From contig NZ_CALHII010000065.1 in NCBI RefSeq assembly GCF_938030815.1, forward strand, positions 1 through 14,737: a stretch of 14,737 bases of DNA. Direction: 5' to 3'. Under the pieces are notes generated by a model, which saw only the letters and a program-made list of their open reading frames with translations, searched no databases and was not told where the DNA came from. Both the position numbers and the translations under genes were made by a program. Below are positions 7,536 through 14,540 of this stretch, one piece after another (position 1 is the stretch's first letter; each line of letters begins with the position of its first letter). Source of the DNA: an uncultured Campylobacter sp. (GTDB taxonomy: Bacteria > Campylobacterota > Campylobacteria > Campylobacterales > Campylobacteraceae).

Positions 7536-7768
7536 ATCACGATCTCGTAGTCTTCGATGACGGTGTTTGCCAAAATTTCATCGCACATTCTAGCGACGTC
7601 GGCATAAATTTTATCCCTATCCTCGCCATCTAGCTCAAGGACGATCTGTTTGGCTACGCGCACATCTCGTACGCTGCTAAATCCAAGCGCAGCAAGGGCG
7701 TGCAAAACCGCCTTGCCCTGCGGATCGAGCACGCCCTGCTTAAGCCTTACGTTTACGATCACCTTCAT
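7532..7768 (-). CDS. purS: Phosphoribosylformylglycinamidine synthase subunit PurS
   Basis: PurS is the small structural subunit that bridges PurQ and the small PurL in the FGAM synthase complex. The 78-residue product begins MKVIVNVRLKQGVLDPQGKA, which is characteristic, and has the LGFSSVRDVRVAKQIVLEL middle of the family at the usual length. It starts only three bases after the purC stop and overlaps purQ by four bases, giving a purC-purS-purQ order seen in many bacteria that use the three-subunit enzyme. Confidence 0.95.
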   Translation of the reverse strand: MKVIVNVRLKQGVLDPQGKAVLHALAALGFSSVRDVRVAKQIVLELDGEDRDKIYADVARMCDEILANTVIEDYEIVI

Positions 7769-7771
7769 CGC

Positions 7772-8491
7772 TTATCCTAAAATTCTACGCAAGACCTCTT
7801 CGTAGGCCACTTTTACGCTACCGAGATCCTGTCTAAATACGTCCTTATCGAGCTTTTTGTCGGTCTGTTTGTCCCAAAAGCGGCAGCTATCGGGGCTGAT
7901 CTCATCTGCAAGCAGGATATTGCCGTCCTTATCTCTGCCAAGCTCGATTTTGAAGTCTACGAGCTTTAAATTTCGCTCATCGAAAAATTTAATCAAGATT
8001 TCATTGATCTTGCGCGCGATCTTTTTGAGCTCATCAAGCTCGCTTTGGCTCTTTACGGCGCCAAGCAGCAAGCAATGCTCGTCGTTTAGGATCGGATCGC
8101 CCAGCTCGTCGTCTTTGTAGCAAAACTCCACCAGAGCAAACGGAAGCTTCGTGCCCTCTTTGATGCCCAGACGCTTTGTAAGCGAGCCGGTGGCGATATT
8201 GCGAGCGATGATCTCAAGAGGAAAAATCTTGCATTTTTTTACGAGTTGCTCGGTCGGACTGATCGTCTCAACAAGCGCAGTGGCGATGCCGTGCTTTTTA
8301 AGCAGATCGAAAATCAGCGTCGAAATTTTACAATTCAGCGCACCTTTGCCACTCTCTTCGGCCTTCTTGACGCCGTTAAACGCCGTAAGCGAATCTTTAA
8401 ATTCCGAAATCAAAAGGTCGTCACTTTCGTTAACCGACCACATCTTTTTGCCCTTGCCTTCGTAGATGAGCTCTTTTTTGGTAGCTTGCAT
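7772..8491 (-). CDS. purC: Phosphoribosylaminoimidazole-succinocarboxamide synthase (SAICAR synthetase) PurC
   Basis: PurC joins aspartate to CAIR with ATP to make SAICAR in purine synthesis. The product shows the N-terminal YEGKGKKMW nucleotide-binding loop (residues 10-18), the ARNIATGSLTKRLG block (about 96-109), LVDFKIELGRD and the DEISPDSCRFW block, at the standard length of about 239 residues. The open frame begins one codon earlier with GTG (8492-8494), but the ATG at 8489-8491 is better spaced from the AAGGAGAG ribosome site and gives MQATKKELIYEG. It lies ten bases after ctpA on the same strand, within the operon. Confidence 0.96.
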   Translation of the reverse strand: MQATKKELIYEGKGKKMWSVNESDDLLISEFKDSLTAFNGVKKAEESGKGALNCKISTLIFDLLKKHGIATALVETISPTEQLVKKCKIFPLEIIARNIATGSLTKRLGIKEGTKLPFALVEFCYKDDELGDPILNDEHCLLLGAVKSQSELDELKKIARKINEILIKFFDERNLKLVDFKIELGRDKDGNILLADEISPDSCRFWDKQTDKKLDKDVFRQDLGSVKVAYEEVLRRILG

Positions 8492-8501
8492 CACACTCTC
8501 C

Positions 8502-9818
8502 TTACTTGATGTTTAGAATTTTTATCGCGTCTATTGCGGTTTTCAACTGTATATCGTTATTAATCTGCTCTGCAGTGATGAAATTTTTCTCATCCTTTTT
8601 CTGAGCATCTTTTTTCTTGGTCTCGACCTTGGCTAGCTCGCCTTGCAAATGCTTTTTGAGATCGGCCTCTTTTAGCGAGAATTCATCCTCGTCGCGGCTT
8701 GGCACCTTGCCCGGCGCCACTATGAGATCAGGCGTCACGCCCACCGCTTGGATAGTGCGGCCGCTTGATAGATAGTAACGCGCTATGGTTAGTCGCAAGG
8801 CTTCTTTATCCTCGATCGGGAGGATCACCTGCACGCTTCCCTTACCAAAAGTTTTTTCACCAACCAACACGGCGCGCTTTAGATCCTGAAGCGAGCCGCT
8901 TACGATCTCGCTCGCGCTTGCGCTGCCGCCATTAACCAAAACCACAAGCGGTAAATCGGTGATCTTCTTTTTAGGATCGGCGTTATGTGCTTCGGTTTCG
9001 TTTTTCGCGCGCCCTTTTTGAGAGACAATAAGACCTTTGCTTACGAATAAATTCACAAGTCCGATCGCCTGATCCAAAAGCCCGCCCGGGTTGTTTCGCA
9101 GATCCAAAATAATACCCTTGGCATCTCTGTGCTCTTTTATAAATTTGCTCGCGTCCGCCACCACGTGCTGATCGAAATTTGTAACGCGCAGATATAAAAT
9201 TTTATCATCCTCGATCATCTTGGCATAAACCGATTCCACTTTGATTATGTCGCGTATGATCTCGACGTCGAAAGGCTTGCTAACGCCTTTGCGTACAATC
9301 GTTAGAGTGATTTTGGTTTTCGGCTTGCCGCGCATTTTTGAGACTGCATCGTCGATCGTGATGCCGAAAGTCGCGTTGCCGTCGATACGCAATATCACGT
9401 CGTTAGCCTGAATGCCTTTCTTGTCGGCAGGAGTCCCCTCGATAGGCGAGATGACGGTCAGAACGCCGTCTTTCATACCCACCTGAATTCCAAGTCCGCC
9501 GAACTCGCCCTCGGTTTGCACTTTCGTGTCGTTAAACGCCTTTTCGTCCATATAGCTTGAGTGCGCGTCGAGGTTATTCATAAGCCCCGAGATCGTCTTA
9601 TCCACAAGCTCCGAGAAGGTCATCTCATCGACATAATTGTTCTCGACGATCGCAAGCGTTTTGGTAAGCTTAGCTAGCGCCTCCAAACGCGTTTTTTCGC
9701 TGTCTGGCTTTTTGGTCGCATTGACCTCTCTGGCTTGTAAATTTCCGGTAAAAAAACTAACGCCTAAAAATAGAGAAAATATGAATCCCAAGCCGAAGAA
9801 GAGGTGTTTTTGTCGCAA
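8502..9818 (-). CDS. ctpA: Carboxyl-terminal processing protease CtpA (S41 family)
   Basis: This is a periplasmic serine protease that removes C-terminal tails from envelope proteins. The 438-residue product has a signal or anchor segment (about residues 7-25), an N-terminal helical domain with the NNLDAHSSYM motif, a PDZ domain (about 103-180, GGLGIQVG ... GTPADKKGIQANDVILRIDG), and the S41 core. The core holds LRNNPGGLLD, the nucleophile in GGSASASEI (Ser301) and the general base in EKTFGKGSVQ (Lys326), with the 25-residue spacing of the family. The C-terminal tail is lysine-rich. The start is TTG at 9816-9818 (LRQKHLFFG), supported by AAGGAT five bases upstream; an ATG at 9821-9823 is out of frame and no in-frame ATG exists upstream. 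It is the first gene of the pur-plsC operon, divergent from clpB, as in C. jejuni (Cj0511, from memory). Confidence 0.93.
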   Translation of the reverse strand: MRQKHLFFGLGFIFSLFLGVSFFTGNLQAREVNATKKPDSEKTRLEALAKLTKTLAIVENNYVDEMTFSELVDKTISGLMNNLDAHSSYMDEKAFNDTKVQTEGEFGGLGIQVGMKDGVLTVISPIEGTPADKKGIQANDVILRIDGNATFGITIDDAVSKMRGKPKTKITLTIVRKGVSKPFDVEIIRDIIKVESVYAKMIEDDKILYLRVTNFDQHVVADASKFIKEHRDAKGIILDLRNNPGGLLDQAIGLVNLFVSKGLIVSQKGRAKNETEAHNADPKKKITDLPLVVLVNGGSASASEIVSGSLQDLKRAVLVGEKTFGKGSVQVILPIEDKEALRLTIARYYLSSGRTIQAVGVTPDLIVAPGKVPSRDEDEFSLKEADLKKHLQGELAKVETKKKDAQKKDEKNFITAEQINNDIQLKTAIDAIKILNIK

Positions 9819-9847
9819 AGCATATCCTTGAAAATAAAATGTAGCGA

Positions 9848-9855
9848 ATTTTATA
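9848..9855 (-). promoter_or_regulatory. Candidate -10 box of the ctpA-pur-plsC operon
   Basis: On the minus strand TATAAAAT stands about 30 bases upstream of the ctpA TTG start, preceded by T-rich runs, as is usual for Campylobacter sigma-70 promoters, which often lack a clear -35 box. It is the best candidate in the 189-base divergent region but rests on the motif alone. Confidence 0.35.
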
Positions 9856-9947
9856 GAAAATTGGCTAAAAATAAGGTAAATTTCATACGAAATTTGCGCG
9901 TTTACAGATAAATTTAAGGCGAAAATTTTAAAATCTCACTAAAAAAC

Positions 9948-9968
9948 CTTGACATAAAGACACTAAAG
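9948..9968 (+). promoter_or_regulatory. HAIR-like operator, probable HspR binding site of clpB
   Basis: CTTGACA (9948-9954), seven bases, then ACTAAAG (9962-9968). The HAIR consensus bound by the heat-shock repressor HspR is CTTGAGT-N7-ACTCAAG. The left arm matches at 5 of 7 positions, the right arm at 6 of 7, and the spacing is exactly seven. The site covers the -35 box and much of the spacer, where a bound repressor would block RNA polymerase. HspR control of clpB is known in Campylobacter and relatives. No CIRCE element is seen here. Confidence 0.55.
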
Positions 9969-9977
9969 TTATATAAT
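9949..9977 (+). promoter_or_regulatory. Sigma-70 promoter of clpB (consensus -35 and -10)
   Basis: TTGACA at 9949-9954, a 17-base spacer and TATAAT at 9972-9977 form a perfect consensus promoter, rare in a genus whose promoters usually lack a -35 box. The transcript would start near 9984 and have a leader of about 25 bases before the clpB ATG, with AGGAG as ribosome site. Such a strong promoter fits a gene held down by a repressor and released on heat shock. Confidence 0.85.
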
Positions 9978-10007
9978 GCAACCAACTTCAACTTTAGGAG
10001 AAAATTT

Positions 10008-12617
10008 ATGAACGAAACTATCGAAATTTTAACCGATAAAATGCGCTCTTTGCTCGAAAGCAGCGTTTCTTTGGCGATCCATTCCAAAAATAGCGAAGTG
10101 GGCGTATTGCACATGCTCTGGGCTTTGGTAGCCGACAGCGGCTCGGTGCTAAATCAAATTTTTAATAAATTTAGCATCGAAAAAACCGCGGTCGAGCTTG
10201 AGATCAAAAGCGAAATTTCAAATTTGCCTACGAGCTCAAACGTCACGAAGGAAAACGTGCGAATCTCGCGCGAGCTGATGAACTCGCTAGAGATCGCAAA
10301 AGGGCTGATGACGAGCTCGGGCGATAAATTTATCGCCGTAGATACCTGGCTGATCGCAAATTTAAACGCAGATCCGCTAAAGAAAATTCTGTCTAAATTT
10401 GCGGATCTTAGCGAGATCAAAAAGGAGCTTGAGGCGCTTCGCGGCGGTAAAAGCATCGATTCGCAAACCGCCGACGAGACGCTTGAGGCGCTTAGTAAAT
10501 TCGGCGTCGATCTCACAGCCAAGGCAATCGCGGGCGAGCTCGATCCGGTCATCGGCCGCGACGAGATAATCTCGCGAATGATGCAAATTTTAATCCGCAA
10601 AACGAAAAACAACCCTATCCTACTGGGCGAACCGGGCGTGGGAAAAACCGCGGTCGTCGAGGGTCTTGCGCAGCTGATCGCCAAAAAAGAGGTACCGCTC
10701 AGCCTGCAAAACAAACGCGTCATCGCACTTGATATGAGCGCGCTGATTGCGGGCGCGAAGTACCGCGGCGAGTTTGAAGATAGGCTCAAAGCCGTCATAA
10801 ACGAGGTCGTAAAAGCCGCGAACGTCGTGCTTTTCATCGATGAAATTCACACCATCGTAGGCGCAGGCGCAAGCGAAGGCTCGATGGATGCCGCAAACAT
10901 CCTAAAGCCCGCCCTTGCGCGCGGCGAACTGCACGCAATCGGCGCTACGACGCTGAAAGAGTACCGAAAGTATTTTGAAAAAGACGCTGCGCTTCAGCGC
11001 CGCTTCCAGCCCGTGACGGTCGCGGAACCTAGCGTGAGCGAGGCTACGGCGATCCTGCGCGGCATAAAGGAGCGGCTAGAGGTGCATCACAACGTCACCA
11101 TCACTGATAGCGCGCTTGTGGCGGCTGCAAGGCTAAGCGACCGCTACATCAGCGATCGATTTCTGCCCGATAAGGCGATCGATCTCATTGACGAAGCGGC
11201 GGCGGAGCTTAAAATGCAGATCGAAAGCGAGCCAAACGAGCTTGCCAAGGCCAAGCGCGACATCCTCACGCTTCAGGTCGAAAAGGAAGCCCTTAAGATG
11301 GAGGATGACGGCAAAAACGACGAGAGGCTCGCGCAGATCGATAAAGAGATCGAAAATTTAACCGAGCAGAAAAACGCGCTTCAGGCTAAATTTGAAAACG
11401 AAAAGTCCGTATTCGGCGGCATCAGCGAGGAGAAAAAAGCGATCGACAGCCTCAAAAACGAAGCTAGCCTAGCAAGACGCAACGGCGATCTTAGCAAGGC
11501 TGCCGAGATCGAATACGGCAAGATCCCCGCCGCGCAGGCAAAGGTCAAGGAGCTTGAGGCGAAATGGGACGTGATGAAAGAAAACGGCGTGCTTTTGCGA
11601 AACCGCGTGGACGAGGAGAGCGTGGCTGAAATTTTAAGTAAATGGACGGGCATCTCGGTAAGCAAAATGCTCTCCTCCGAAAAGGAGAAATTCCTTCACA
11701 TCGAGGAGCACTTAAAAGAAAGCGTCGTGGGGCAGGACGAGGCGCTGCACGCCATCGCTCGCGCCGTCAAGCGCAACAAAGCCGGTCTCGTGAACGAAAA
11801 CCGCCCGATCGGAAGCTTTTTGTTTCTAGGCCCTACCGGCGTCGGTAAGACCGAGAGCGCGAAGAGCTTGGCGAGGTTTTTATTCGACGATGAGCGGGCG
11901 ATGATCCGCTTTGATATGAGCGAGTATATGGAAAAACACAGCGTCAGCCGCCTGCTCGGCGCGCCTCCGGGATATGTGGGCTACGATGAGGGCGGGCAGC
12001 TTACCGAAGCGGTGCGCAGAAAGCCCTACTCTGTGCTGCTTTTTGATGAGATCGAAAAGGCGCACAAGGACGTTTTTAACATCCTGCTTGGAATTTTAGA
12101 CGACGGACGCGCGACCGATAATAAGGGCGTTACGGTCGATTTCAAAAACACGATCATCATCCTAACGAGCAATATCGGCTCGGCTAAGATTATGGAGCTT
12201 GACGCCAAAAATGCTGGCAAGCCGCGCGAGGTCGCGCTTGCCGAACGCGAGGAGGCGGTAAAGAGCGAGCTGAAGAATTATTTCAAGCCCGAATTTATCA
12301 ACCGCCTGGACGATATCGTGATCTTCAACGCCCTAAGCGAGGACGATCTTATAAAAATCGTGGGCATTATGTTTAAGAGCCTGCAAAAAACGCTCGCAAA
12401 CCGCGGCATTAGCGCGAGCTTGAGCGAAGATGCCAAAAAGCTCATCGCCTCGGCGGGCTTTGATATCGAATACGGCGCAAGGCCGCTACGAAGGGCGCTC
12501 TACGATCTAGTAGAGGATAAGATCGCCGATATGATCCTAAGCGACGAGATCAAAACGGGCGATAAAATCGAAATCGGCGCGCGTGACAGCGAGATCGAGA
12601 TAAAGAGGGCGAAGTAA
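10008..12617 (+). CDS. clpB: ATP-dependent chaperone ClpB
   Basis: ClpB is a hexameric cytoplasmic disaggregase that works with DnaK to rescue aggregated proteins after heat stress. The 869-residue product has, in order: the N-terminal repeat domain (about residues 1-150); the first AAA+ module with Walker A GEPGVGKT (207-214) and Walker B LFIDEIH (Asp278, Glu279); the long middle coiled coil rich in Glu, Lys and Ala (about 400-530), which separates ClpB from ClpA and ClpC; the KWTGISVSKML linker; the second AAA+ module with Walker A GPTGVGKT (608-615) and Walker B LLFDEIEKAH (Asp680, Glu681); and the C-terminal domain with GARPLRRA. Length is close to the usual 857 or so. The ATG at 10008 follows TTTAGGAG. 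It is divergent from ctpA and controlled by the promoter and HAIR-like site upstream. No defect is seen. Confidence 0.97.
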   Translation: MNETIEILTDKMRSLLESSVSLAIHSKNSEVGVLHMLWALVADSGSVLNQIFNKFSIEKTAVELEIKSEISNLPTSSNVTKENVRISRELMNSLEIAKGLMTSSGDKFIAVDTWLIANLNADPLKKILSKFADLSEIKKELEALRGGKSIDSQTADETLEALSKFGVDLTAKAIAGELDPVIGRDEIISRMMQILIRKTKNNPILLGEPGVGKTAVVEGLAQLIAKKEVPLSLQNKRVIALDMSALIAGAKYRGEFEDRLKAVINEVVKAANVVLFIDEIHTIVGAGASEGSMDAANILKPALARGELHAIGATTLKEYRKYFEKDAALQRRFQPVTVAEPSVSEATAILRGIKERLEVHHNVTITDSALVAAARLSDRYISDRFLPDKAIDLIDEAAAELKMQIESEPNELAKAKRDILTLQVEKEALKMEDDGKNDERLAQIDKEIENLTEQKNALQAKFENEKSVFGGISEEKKAIDSLKNEASLARRNGDLSKAAEIEYGKIPAAQAKVKELEAKWDVMKENGVLLRNRVDEESVAEILSKWTGISVSKMLSSEKEKFLHIEEHLKESVVGQDEALHAIARAVKRNKAGLVNENRPIGSFLFLGPTGVGKTESAKSLARFLFDDERAMIRFDMSEYMEKHSVSRLLGAPPGYVGYDEGGQLTEAVRRKPYSVLLFDEIEKAHKDVFNILLGILDDGRATDNKGVTVDFKNTIIILTSNIGSAKIMELDAKNAGKPREVALAEREEAVKSELKNYFKPEFINRLDDIVIFNALSEDDLIKIVGIMFKSLQKTLANRGISASLSEDAKKLIASAGFDIEYGARPLRRALYDLVEDKIADMILSDEIKTGDKIEIGARDSEIEIKRAK

Positions 12618-12623
12618 AATCGG

Positions 12624-12653
12624 GCGGAATTTATCCTGCAGGGTAAATTCCGC
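12624..12653 (+). terminator. Hairpin just after clpB, possible terminator
   Basis: GCGGAATTTA at 12624-12633 is the exact reverse complement of TAAATTCCGC at 12644-12653, and the ten bases between contain CCTGCAGG, so the whole 30 bases can fold into one long stem with a single G-T mismatch. It starts six bases after the clpB stop. No U-tract follows on either strand, so it may be a weak or factor-assisted terminator, or may only protect the mRNA end. Confidence 0.5.
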
Positions 12654-12664
12654 GCTTCGACAGA

Positions 12665-12720
12665 GTAAATTTGGCGAGGTAAATCTCACGCCTTAGCTAA
12701 GTAAATTTGGTGGGTAATCT
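12665..12720 (+). repeat. Imperfect direct repeat in the CRISPR leader position
   Basis: GTAAATTTGG followed by CGAGGTAAATCT (12665-12686) recurs as GTAAATTTGG followed by TGGGTAATCT (12701-12720), 36 bases apart. The second copy runs into the first, degenerate CRISPR repeat. It lies where the leader should be if the array is read on the plus strand. Confidence 0.5.
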
Positions 12721-13264
12721 ATCCCTTGGGAATTGAAACTTTTTCAGCTCCGGGTGAGACGGGAAAAAGCTCGTGAATAGAATTCCATCCCTTTGGGAAT
12801 TAAAACAGTCCGTATATGATGAAGCGGAGGGGCTCGGTGAAAGTAGAATTCGATCCCGTTGGGAATTGAAACCCGATTTCTCAAAGCATAGCGGTATGAC
12901 CGATAGCGTAGAATTCCATCCCGTTGGGAATTGAAACACGGATACCGACATTTCATTCCAGCTCTTTTCGGTAGAATTCCATCCCGTTGGGAATTGAAAC
13001 TCCGTTTTTCGCTCATCAATCCGTCGTATTTGAGCGTAGAATTCCATCCCGTTGGGAATTGAAACCTGGAATAAGAGCCTACGACTTTCCGTTCCTTGCG
13101 GGGTAGGATTTCATCCGGTTGGGAATTGAAACGCCCCACATCAGTAAAATATTCATACTCGCGTAAAAGTAGAATTCCATCCCGTTGGGAATTGAAACAG
13201 AAATGGGCATAAGGCTCAATCTTTTCGGCTTTGCGTAGAATTCCATCCCATTGGGAATTGAAAT
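12710..13264 (+). CRISPR. CRISPR array: nine 30-base repeats, eight spacers of 33-37 bases, no cas genes in the window
   Basis: The repeat begins GTAGAATTCCATCCC and ends GTTGGGAATTGAAAC. Copies lie at 12710-12739 (degenerate), 12777-12806 (3 changes), 12843-12872 (1 change), 12908-12937, 12971-13000 and 13036-13065 (all perfect), 13103-13132 (3 changes), 13169-13198 (perfect) and 13235-13264 (2 changes, including the last base). Spacer lengths are 37, 36, 35, 33, 35, 37, 36 and 36, all different in sequence. The repeat can fold (AATTCC with GGAATT, or CCC with GGG) and ends in ATTGAAAC, the 8-base crRNA handle of many type I-B and type III systems, which sets transcription rightward. No cas gene is present within 12 kb to the left or 1.5 kb to the right. 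The type and the phage or plasmid targets cannot be told from the sequence alone. Confidence 0.95.
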
Positions 13265-13539
13265 ACTCTATTTAAAATCTCATTTTCCCTCTCCCATAGT
13301 AGTATTTTATAGAATTTACCAAGCCGAATTCTGCCTGATAAAATTTTTGCCAAATAAAAATTCCGGCTTAGATTTTAAAATTTATCGAGTAGGGTTCCGC
13401 ATCTCAGAGCTTAGAATTTCAAATTTAAGAAACAGTGGCTTTGAGTTGCAGGATTCAAAAGCGCAAGGATTTTAGATTATAAAATTTGAAATGCCGGCAA
13501 GCTTTAAATTTGAAGCAGGTAAAGAAGATTACGAACCCC

Positions 13540-13634
13540 GCGGTTTGAAATTTTAAATTTGAAGTCAAAGGTTTCAATAGGACGCGCCGTCCGATCCCCG
13601 CTGCGGTTTGAAATTTTAAATTTGAAGTCAAAGG
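13540..13634. repeat. 32-base direct repeat, two copies
   Basis: The copies at 13540-13571 and 13603-13634 are identical: each begins GCGGTTTGAAATTTTAAATT and ends GAAGTCAAAGG. Start-to-start distance is 63. Both are preceded by a CCCCG run, and the second runs into the terminator hairpin. The core is an A/T palindrome of the kind seen elsewhere in the window. A single duplicated unit, not an insertion sequence. Confidence 0.8.
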
Positions 13635-13671
13635 GGCAAATTTTAAGATCATTTCAAAATTTGCCCCTTTT
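13630..13671. terminator. Strong, probably bidirectional intrinsic terminator
   Basis: AAAGGGGCAAATTTT (13630-13644) pairs perfectly with AAAATTTGCCCCTTT (13656-13670): a 15-base stem with an 11-base loop, ending in TTTT on the plus strand and TTT on the minus strand. It sits between the rightward CRISPR array and the leftward gene ending at 13766, so it could stop transcription from both sides. Confidence 0.7.
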
Positions 13672-13765
13672 AAATTTCTATATTTTCAAGCTCTATTCAC
13701 AAAATTTTACGTATTAATTTACGCAAAATTTAGCCAAAAAAGATGACTAAATCAACCTATCCGCA

Positions 13766-14296
13766 TTAAATTTTATCACCTCTTTTTAGAACAAAAACCG
13801 TCGCGAACGCGATTATTAGCGATGATAAAGCGCTTATTATCATTATATTAAAATTAAAATTTGAGCGATCAAACAGATGACCTAACCAGGTCAAATCGGC
13901 TTTTGCTAGGACTATCACAGCTAGCGAATAAGTATAAAATAAACTTATAAAAAATGCAGATACGGCGTATATTTTATCCAGTAGAATAAAAGCCTTTATT
14001 TTAGAAAATACGAAGCAGCAGATGATCAGAGGCAAAATTACCATCGCACAAAATAGATATAATATCATAGCGCCGAAAATATCGCTTTCGCTATCGCTCG
14101 CCTCTTCGTGCCATGTTAGTTCAAAAGCTTTTAAAACGATAGAAAACGGATTCGCGATATCGTAACCGCTATACTCCGCCAAAAAAACCGCATCCATGCC
14201 GGCAAATATAACGCCCAAGCAGTCTATAGTAAAAAAGAGCAAGGCAATCCAGAATAAAATCCTCACCCCTTTTAGCTCAAAACATTTTTTAATCAC
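13766..14296 (-). CDS. Unrecognised small membrane protein with four predicted membrane segments
   Basis: The product has 176 residues and is strongly hydrophobic, with segments at about residues 11-33, 75-97, 105-130 and 147-169, and an extracytoplasmic or cytoplasmic loop of about 40 residues (GYDIANPFSIVL ... ASDSESDIFG) after the first. It ends with a short basic tail (LKRGDKI). No motif is recognised. The GTG at 14294-14296 has AGGGG five bases upstream, and the next in-frame ATG would remove the first membrane segment. It stands alone on the minus strand, in AT-rich DNA, between the CRISPR region and a partial gene of the IDRER family. Nothing in the context gives a role. Confidence 0.7.
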   Translation of the reverse strand: MIKKCFELKGVRILFWIALLFFTIDCLGVIFAGMDAVFLAEYSGYDIANPFSIVLKAFELTWHEEASDSESDIFGAMILYLFCAMVILPLIICCFVFSKIKAFILLDKIYAVSAFFISLFYTYSLAVIVLAKADLTWLGHLFDRSNFNFNIMIISALSSLIIAFATVFVLKRGDKI

Positions 14297-14540
14297 CTTA
14301 GCCCCTAATTTATAGCTTTTAAGATCAATTTGGCTTTTATATCGTGTTTCATTTCGGCGCTTTTAAGACTCTTTGTCGTGATCTCTCATCAAATTTAAGC
14401 CTTTTGCTGCGCTAAATTTTAAAATTTACCGAGCTGAACTCTGATCGGATAAAAAACTATTTATCCTTTTCTTGCATCTATCAACGTGACTTTATAATTC
14501 TCACCTTGTTTATTGTTCTCGCGTCATTTTTTATCCTTTC

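Larger units (their letters stand above)
13265..13765. other. Non-coding stretch after the CRISPR array
   Basis: About 500 AT-rich bases without a credible gene. A short open frame on the plus strand begins inside the last CRISPR repeat and has no family-like features. The stretch holds a 32-base direct repeat and a strong hairpin, both listed separately. Confidence 0.6.

Noticed and set aside
9914..10114. Minus-strand open frame over the clpB promoter and start
   Set aside because: It covers the consensus promoter and the clpB N-terminus in antisense and has no supporting signal.
10154..10837. 227-residue minus-strand open frame within clpB
   Set aside because: Antisense shadow of clpB, rich in Ser/Leu as expected from the reversed codon pattern.
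12740..12776. Inverted repeat within the first CRISPR spacer as a terminator
   Set aside because: The pairing (TTTTTC with GAAAAA) lies within spacer length and position; it is more likely a property of the captured DNA.
12697..13139. Two open frames on the minus strand with repeated FNSQRDGIL/FQFPTGWNST peptides
   Set aside because: They are translations of the CRISPR repeats and spacers; the peptide repeats follow the DNA repeat.
13251..13475. Small plus-strand open frame after the array
   Set aside because: It begins inside the last CRISPR repeat, has no ribosome site and no recognisable features.
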